The notes beneath the pieces were generated by a model. It was not told the DNA's origin. It ran no database searches and saw nothing but the letters and a program-made list of their open reading frames with translations. A program made the position numbers and the translations under genes. Below, one piece after another: positions 59,775-64,000 of a stretch of DNA of 64,000 nt. The first letter of the stretch is position 1; the number at the start of each line of letters is the position of its first letter. This DNA is from Lacibacter sp. H407 (GTDB taxonomy: Bacteria; Bacteroidota; Bacteroidia; Chitinophagales; Chitinophagaceae): contig NZ_JBBKTU010000001.1 in NCBI RefSeq assembly GCF_037892605.1, forward strand, positions 3,038,001-3,102,000, in the 5' to 3' direction.

Positions 59775-60102
59775 TCAGGTATATAAAAAGTCAACGTCCT
59801 GCTCTAACTATAGAGCAGGACGTTCTGTTTGTAGTAACCCGGCTTGTCGCCAGTAAGGGAAATCACTTATTTGTTAAAATTCGACCAGTTAAATAGAAAT
59901 TCGTAAAAGCTTTTAAGCGAAATTCATTGAATCCAAATCCTGATCCGGTATCCATGATTCCTGCAAATCAAATACGTTCTGTATTTTTTAAACTATTTCC
60001 TGTTCAAATATCGGATTCAAAGTCCTTTTGCAAAGAGGGTTTGTTGGCTTTTAACTATTGGCCAGCAACCGTTATTTCTTCAACCTGTAAAATACAACGG
60101 TC
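59775..60102. other. 328-bp intergenic stretch after the PUL
   Basis: Contains the PUL terminator at its start; the rest is AT-rich with no gene I can support. A 60-codon frame at 59927-60109 lacks a good start site and overlaps the histidine kinase start. No clear TAnnTTTG promoter was found. Confidence 0.5.
59793..59830 (+). terminator. Terminator at the end of the PUL
   Basis: Perfect 14-bp stem AACGTCCTGCTCTA / TAGAGCAGGACGTT (59793-59806, 59811-59824), loop ACTA, followed by CTGTTT. Confidence 0.85.
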
Positions 60103-63100
60103 ATGGTAAGCATTGGTAAACAATTTTTTCCCTTGCGCCGTAACATCGTGCTGGTGTTTTTGCTGGCTATTTGTGTACTCTTATTTTTTGCCCGGATCAT
60201 TTATGTAGTAAGTGTTGAAAGCAAATCAACTGATGAAATGGTTTCAACCTCGTATCGTGTAATTGAACAGGTAGGTAATGTTCGTTCAGGTATTGCTGAG
60301 AGTGAAGCACTGATCAGGGAGTTTTTGCTTGCAAAGGATCAAGGCATGCAGGCACGGTTAAATGATATTCACCTCTTTGTTGACCGGTCGGCCATTACAG
60401 CAGGTGCCGTTGCAAAAGATCCAATACAGAAGCAGTTGATATGGCATCTGAGAAAAAGTTTGCAGATCAAGATCGCAGAACAAAAAAAGATCGTTGAGAA
60501 ATCAGGTTCAAGCTTTACAAGGGAGCAGGCATTGCAACTGACGGAGGCTGATAAAAGATCAAGCAATGAGCTAGATAAAAAACTACAGCAAATTCTGGAC
60601 GGACAGCAGCTTCTGTTACAGGAAAGGAGACATGAAAATACAAAAGTAGAACGCAGACTTATTCTTATCGCAATAGCAGGTGCTCTTTTGATCATCATGT
60701 TTATTGCCGTTTTATTGTGGCAATTGAATAGGGATATTATACGGAGAAAAAAAGCCGAACAGGAAATTCGTGAAAGTGAATTGAAATACAGAAGGCTGAT
60801 TGAAGGTGCAGGCAGGGTTACCATTACAACCGATCTCAACGGACGGTTTGAGTTTGTAGCAGCAAAATGCAAACAACTCACCGGTTACAGCGCAGCTGAA
60901 TTGCAGGGAAAAACATTTGATGTACTGGTTGCCGAAAACTGGCGCAAGCCAATCCTTGAGCATTTTGAACATCAGTATCATTCTAACTCGTCCGGTGAAA
61001 AAGTATTACGATTCCCTATTATTACGAAAGATGGAACGGAACGTTGGGTAAAACTTAATGCAGAAGTAATCTCCAATGAAAATCGCCCGGTAGGTTTTCA
61101 ATGTATGGTAAAAGACATTTCGGATGAAATGGATGCAGAAACAAAATTGAAAGAGTCAGAAGAGTTGATTAAAACGCTTTTGAATAATACGAAGGAAGGT
61201 TTCTTTATGGTTGATCGAAATATGAATCTTCTTGTGATGAATCAGCCGGCAAAGGAAGGTATAGAAATGCGGAATGGAACGCGGGCAGAGGTCGGAATGA
61301 ATTTGCTGTCGCTTATTCCGGAAGATAAAGTAGAAGCCGCTACTGAAAATTTTAATCGTGTGTTCAATGGAGAGTCAGTAGAGTACGAAGCAAAATATGA
61401 AACAGCAAATGGAATCCAATGGTTACGCATCAGTCATTCGCCTGTAAAGGAGAACAACAATACTGTAAGTGGTGTTGCGGTTGTAACATCGGATATCACT
61501 GCTATTAAGCTGAATGAGGAAAAGGTACAACAGGCCAATCAAAAGATCAGTGCAATGCTAGCCAGTACCAACGAAGGATTTTATATGATAGCACCCGATC
61601 ATACGATTGTGCTGGTAAATGAAGCAGGGAAGCAGATCATGAGGCTTACTACAAACCTGTTGTGCAGAGAGGGCGATAGTATTCTCAAGTATATTAAACC
61701 CGAGCGTGAGATCATATTTCAAAAAATATTTACCAATGTATTAAACGGCCGGGTAGAAGAAAATGAATTGTTTTTTGAAACGGTTGAAGGTGATCTGTGG
61801 ATTCAAAATACCTATTTCCCTGTGCGTGATGAAGCAAACAAAGTTATTGCTGTTTGTATATCTGTAAAAAATGTAACTGAACGGAAATTAGTTGATCAGG
61901 CATGGGAAAAACTGCGTGAAGAACGTGAAGAGTACCAGTTCAGGTTGCAGTCTATTCTGGACAATACACCGTTGATCATGTTCATTAAAGATCTGGAAGG
62001 TCGTTACTTATTGATCAACCGTTCATTTCGTGAAGCATTTGAATTGTCGGACGAAGTAGTGATTGGAAAAACAGATTTTGATTTTGAGGAAGATGATGCA
62101 GCGATCCGTTATCGTGAAGCCGATGAACAGGTAATTGCTGAAATGGTCCATGTGCAAACGGATGAAACAGTACAAATGGCAGATGGTGAACACAATTTGC
62201 TGATTGTAAAATTTCCATTGTTTGACAGAGATAATATTTTATATGGTGTAGGCGGTATTGCAACTGATATTACAGAACGTGTACAATCACGTGAAAAATT
62301 AGTTGAAGCAAAACGAAAAGCCGAATCAGCTGAGCAGTTGCAGGAACAATTCCTTGCAAATATGAGCCATGAAATACGCACGCCGTTGAATGGGATCATT
62401 GGCATGACGAATATTCTGCAGCACACACCACTGTCTGAAGAGCAGGATGAGTTTGTACAGATCATTCGTCAATCGTCTGATAATTTATTGATGTTGATCA
62501 ACGATATTCTTGATCTGTCAAAGATCAAAGCCGGGAAATTGTCAGTAGAGCAAGTGTTGTTTGATCTGCAAAAAGTATTGGATCAGGCAGTGGCGCCATT
62601 CAGGTTGAAAGCAAAAGAAAAAGGAATTATGCTTTCGATCGTTTCCGATCGGTCAGTACCAGCACAATTAACCGGTGACCCTTTGCGTATTACACAAATA
62701 CTTTCCAACCTGTTGAGCAATGCAATGAAGTTTACAGAAGAGGGAAGTATTGAGATCAGGGTGTGTGAAGAAGCAGAGCAACAAGACGATGGAAAAACAA
62801 ATCTCAACATATTTGTTACAGATACGGGCATTGGGATACCAGGCGAAAAGCTGGAGCATATCTTTGACAGTTTTGAACAGGCCGCCAGTGAAACATCACG
62901 TAAGTATGGAGGTACAGGATTAGGCTTATCGATCACCCGGCAATTGTGTGAAATAATGGGAGGCGCAATAGCAGTGAGCAGTGAGTTAGGAAAAGGGACA
63001 ACGTTTCGGGTGAAGTTGCCATTCATAATTTCATCAGATGTTCCCATCGTTACAGTAGCACATCAGGAAAAGACGATCCGTAACGAAGACATCAGTGGGA

Positions 63101-63864
63101 AAAAAATACTGGTTGCAGAAGATAATGAGATCAATCAGAAAGTGATCATGCATGTGTTGCAACGTGTTGGCATAAGTACCACTATCGTAAACAATGGCAA
63201 GGAAGCTGTTGATCTGCTGGAAGCGGGTGAGGAATTCGATCTTATTATTCTTGATCTGCAAATGCCATTGATGAATGGATTTCAAACCGCAACTTATATC
63301 CGGAAAAAACTGGAATTAACGATTCCCATCATTGCTATGACGGCGAGTGCTCTTCGCAATGAAAAAATGCGTTGTTTCGAATTGGGCATGAACGAATATC
63401 TTACGAAACCATTTGTTCCTGCTGATCTTTATACGGAGTTGCGCCGTTTCTTACTTGCACAGCCATCAGCCGGCAAACAAACAGACAGTAACAAAGAAGA
63501 ATATCAAGGGACAGAGCTGTATAATCTTTCTCACATTTACGAAATGGATGATCAGGAATATTTCTGCGAGGTGCTGCAGTTGTTCCTTTCTACAACTCCA
63601 TTGTTATTAAATGAAATTCATGAAGCAACATTGTATGAAAACTGGGAAGAAGTATATCGAAAAGCACATAAGCTGAAAAGCAGTCTTGGTATTTTACAAA
63701 TGAATTTAATGCTTGGCGTTATTTCAACCATTGAATTGCAGGCAAAAGAGCAGCAACAGGTTGAGCGTATACCAGATGGGTTGAAGAAAGCAACGGACTT
63801 GTTTGAATTGATACGCCCGATGATCGAGGCTGAATTAGCAAAAGTAAAACAGGTAAATAATTGA
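60103..63864 (+). CDS. Hybrid histidine kinase: CHASE3, four PAS, HisKA, HATPase, REC, Hpt
   Basis: 1253-residue inner-membrane sensor. Membrane helices about 10-35 and 187-208 enclose a periplasmic CHASE3-type helical domain. Four PAS domains follow (about 222-345, 350-470, 478-600, 612-730), then HisKA with phospho-acceptor H756 in NMSHEIRTPLNG, HATPase_c (about 865-985; ILSNLLSNAMKFTEEGS and GTGLGLSITRQL), receiver with D1051 in LIILDLQMP, and a C-terminal Hpt domain with H1189 in KAHKLKSSLG. The full internal phosphorelay (His-Asp-His) should pass phosphate to a separate regulator, plausibly the response regulator gene that starts 29 nt downstream. Not part of the PUL, from which it is separated by a terminator. 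Confidence 0.93.
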   Translation: MVSIGKQFFPLRRNIVLVFLLAICVLLFFARIIYVVSVESKSTDEMVSTSYRVIEQVGNVRSGIAESEALIREFLLAKDQGMQARLNDIHLFVDRSAITAGAVAKDPIQKQLIWHLRKSLQIKIAEQKKIVEKSGSSFTREQALQLTEADKRSSNELDKKLQQILDGQQLLLQERRHENTKVERRLILIAIAGALLIIMFIAVLLWQLNRDIIRRKKAEQEIRESELKYRRLIEGAGRVTITTDLNGRFEFVAAKCKQLTGYSAAELQGKTFDVLVAENWRKPILEHFEHQYHSNSSGEKVLRFPIITKDGTERWVKLNAEVISNENRPVGFQCMVKDISDEMDAETKLKESEELIKTLLNNTKEGFFMVDRNMNLLVMNQPAKEGIEMRNGTRAEVGMNLLSLIPEDKVEAATENFNRVFNGESVEYEAKYETANGIQWLRISHSPVKENNNTVSGVAVVTSDITAIKLNEEKVQQANQKISAMLASTNEGFYMIAPDHTIVLVNEAGKQIMRLTTNLLCREGDSILKYIKPEREIIFQKIFTNVLNGRVEENELFFETVEGDLWIQNTYFPVRDEANKVIAVCISVKNVTERKLVDQAWEKLREEREEYQFRLQSILDNTPLIMFIKDLEGRYLLINRSFREAFELSDEVVIGKTDFDFEEDDAAIRYREADEQVIAEMVHVQTDETVQMADGEHNLLIVKFPLFDRDNILYGVGGIATDITERVQSREKLVEAKRKAESAEQLQEQFLANMSHEIRTPLNGIIGMTNILQHTPLSEEQDEFVQIIRQSSDNLLMLINDILDLSKIKAGKLSVEQVLFDLQKVLDQAVAPFRLKAKEKGIMLSIVSDRSVPAQLTGDPLRITQILSNLLSNAMKFTEEGSIEIRVCEEAEQQDDGKTNLNIFVTDTGIGIPGEKLEHIFDSFEQAASETSRKYGGTGLGLSITRQLCEIMGGAIAVSSELGKGTTFRVKLPFIISSDVPIVTVAHQEKTIRNEDISGKKILVAEDNEINQKVIMHVLQRVGISTTIVNNGKEAVDLLEAGEEFDLIILDLQMPLMNGFQTATYIRKKLELTIPIIAMTASALRNEKMRCFELGMNEYLTKPFVPADLYTELRRFLLAQPSAGKQTDSNKEEYQGTELYNLSHIYEMDDQEYFCEVLQLFLSTTPLLLNEIHEATLYENWEEVYRKAHKLKSSLGILQMNLMLGVISTIELQAKEQQQVERIPDGLKKATDLFELIRPMIEAELAKVKQVNN

Positions 63865-63893
63865 ATAAATAATAATCCAAACTCCAATTGAAA

Positions 63894-64000
63894 ATGAAAA
63901 TTCTTGTAGCTGAAGACGAACCGATCATGTTAAAGACCATTGCACTTCGTTTACGTAAGGACGGACACGATGTAATTGTTGCTGATAATGGACGTGAAGC
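63894..64000 (+). CDS. Response regulator receiver, 3' partial
   Basis: The first 35 codons encode MKILVAEDEPIMLKTIALRL followed by a KDGHDVIVADNG-type segment, the start of a receiver domain with the acidic pair E7-D8. The window ends before the phosphorylated Asp and any output domain. Placement right after a phosphorelay kinase with an Hpt domain makes it the likely terminal acceptor. Confidence 0.85.
   Translation, partial: MKILVAEDEPIMLKTIALRLRKDGHDVIVADNGRE

Overview
The window looks like chromosomal DNA of a Bacteroidota bacterium, most likely family Chitinophagaceae (genus not determinable by eye). The reasons are SusC/SusD proteins, a FecI/FecR-type sigma and anti-sigma pair, a type IX secretion sorting tail, DUF2807 proteins, promoters of the TTG-N17-20-TAnnTTTG type and two GH144 enzymes, a family first characterised in Chitinophaga. 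I see no phage, transposase, integron, CRISPR array or rRNA. One tRNA (initiator Met) is present.

1-32.9 kb is mainly housekeeping and metabolism: Mrp/ApbC ATPase (5' end outside the window), a GlsB-type membrane protein, PaiB-like flavoprotein, kynureninase, PyrF, an SGNH lipoprotein, a YciI-like secreted protein, a glutaryl-CoA dehydrogenase-like enzyme, a fused GpgS-like glycosyltransferase/HAD phosphatase followed 5 nt later by a ClC channel, a HAD hydrolase, PlsC, a voltage-gated-type K+ channel, a thioesterase, QueA, a double-ATPase peptide ABC protein, AMP nucleosidase, a solitary HsdR-N nuclease-fold protein, a LuxC-like acyl-CoA reductase divergent from a ferredoxin, Ddl, a PASTA protein, rhodanese, a TPP-riboswitch-controlled TonB-dependent receptor (probable thiamin uptake), two DUF2807 paralogues, tRNA-fMet, Era and Der.

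33.4-59.8 kb is one large polysaccharide utilisation locus (PUL), all on the + strand: ECF sigma factor, FecR anti-sigma, STN-domain SusC, SusD, a LamG lipoprotein, terminator; then a VCBS/FG-GAP lipoprotein, two GH30, two GH144; then Gfo/Idh/MocA oxidoreductase, DoxX, GMC oxidoreductase, GH43 with discoidin-like and Fn3-like regions, SGNH esterase, PhoD-like phosphodiesterase and GH3, closed by a strong terminator. GH144 plus GH3 points to beta-1,2-glucan. GH30 (often beta-1,6-glucanase), a GDSL esterase and a PhoD-like phosphodiesterase are what would be needed to strip branches, acyl esters and phosphodiester groups from a decorated periplasmic or cyclic glucan. This is the most interesting hypothesis in the window.

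60.1-64.0 kb holds a CHASE3/multi-PAS hybrid histidine kinase with receiver and Hpt domains, followed by a response regulator cut by the window end.

Non-coding structure includes a 38-nt dispersed element found twice with identical spacing upstream of genes, heptanucleotide-periodic repeats (one inside the ABC protein linker), an imperfect inverted repeat after pyrF, an unidentified folded 89-bp element upstream of queA, and several genes whose promoter box ends 4 nt before the ATG, suggesting leaderless mRNAs.
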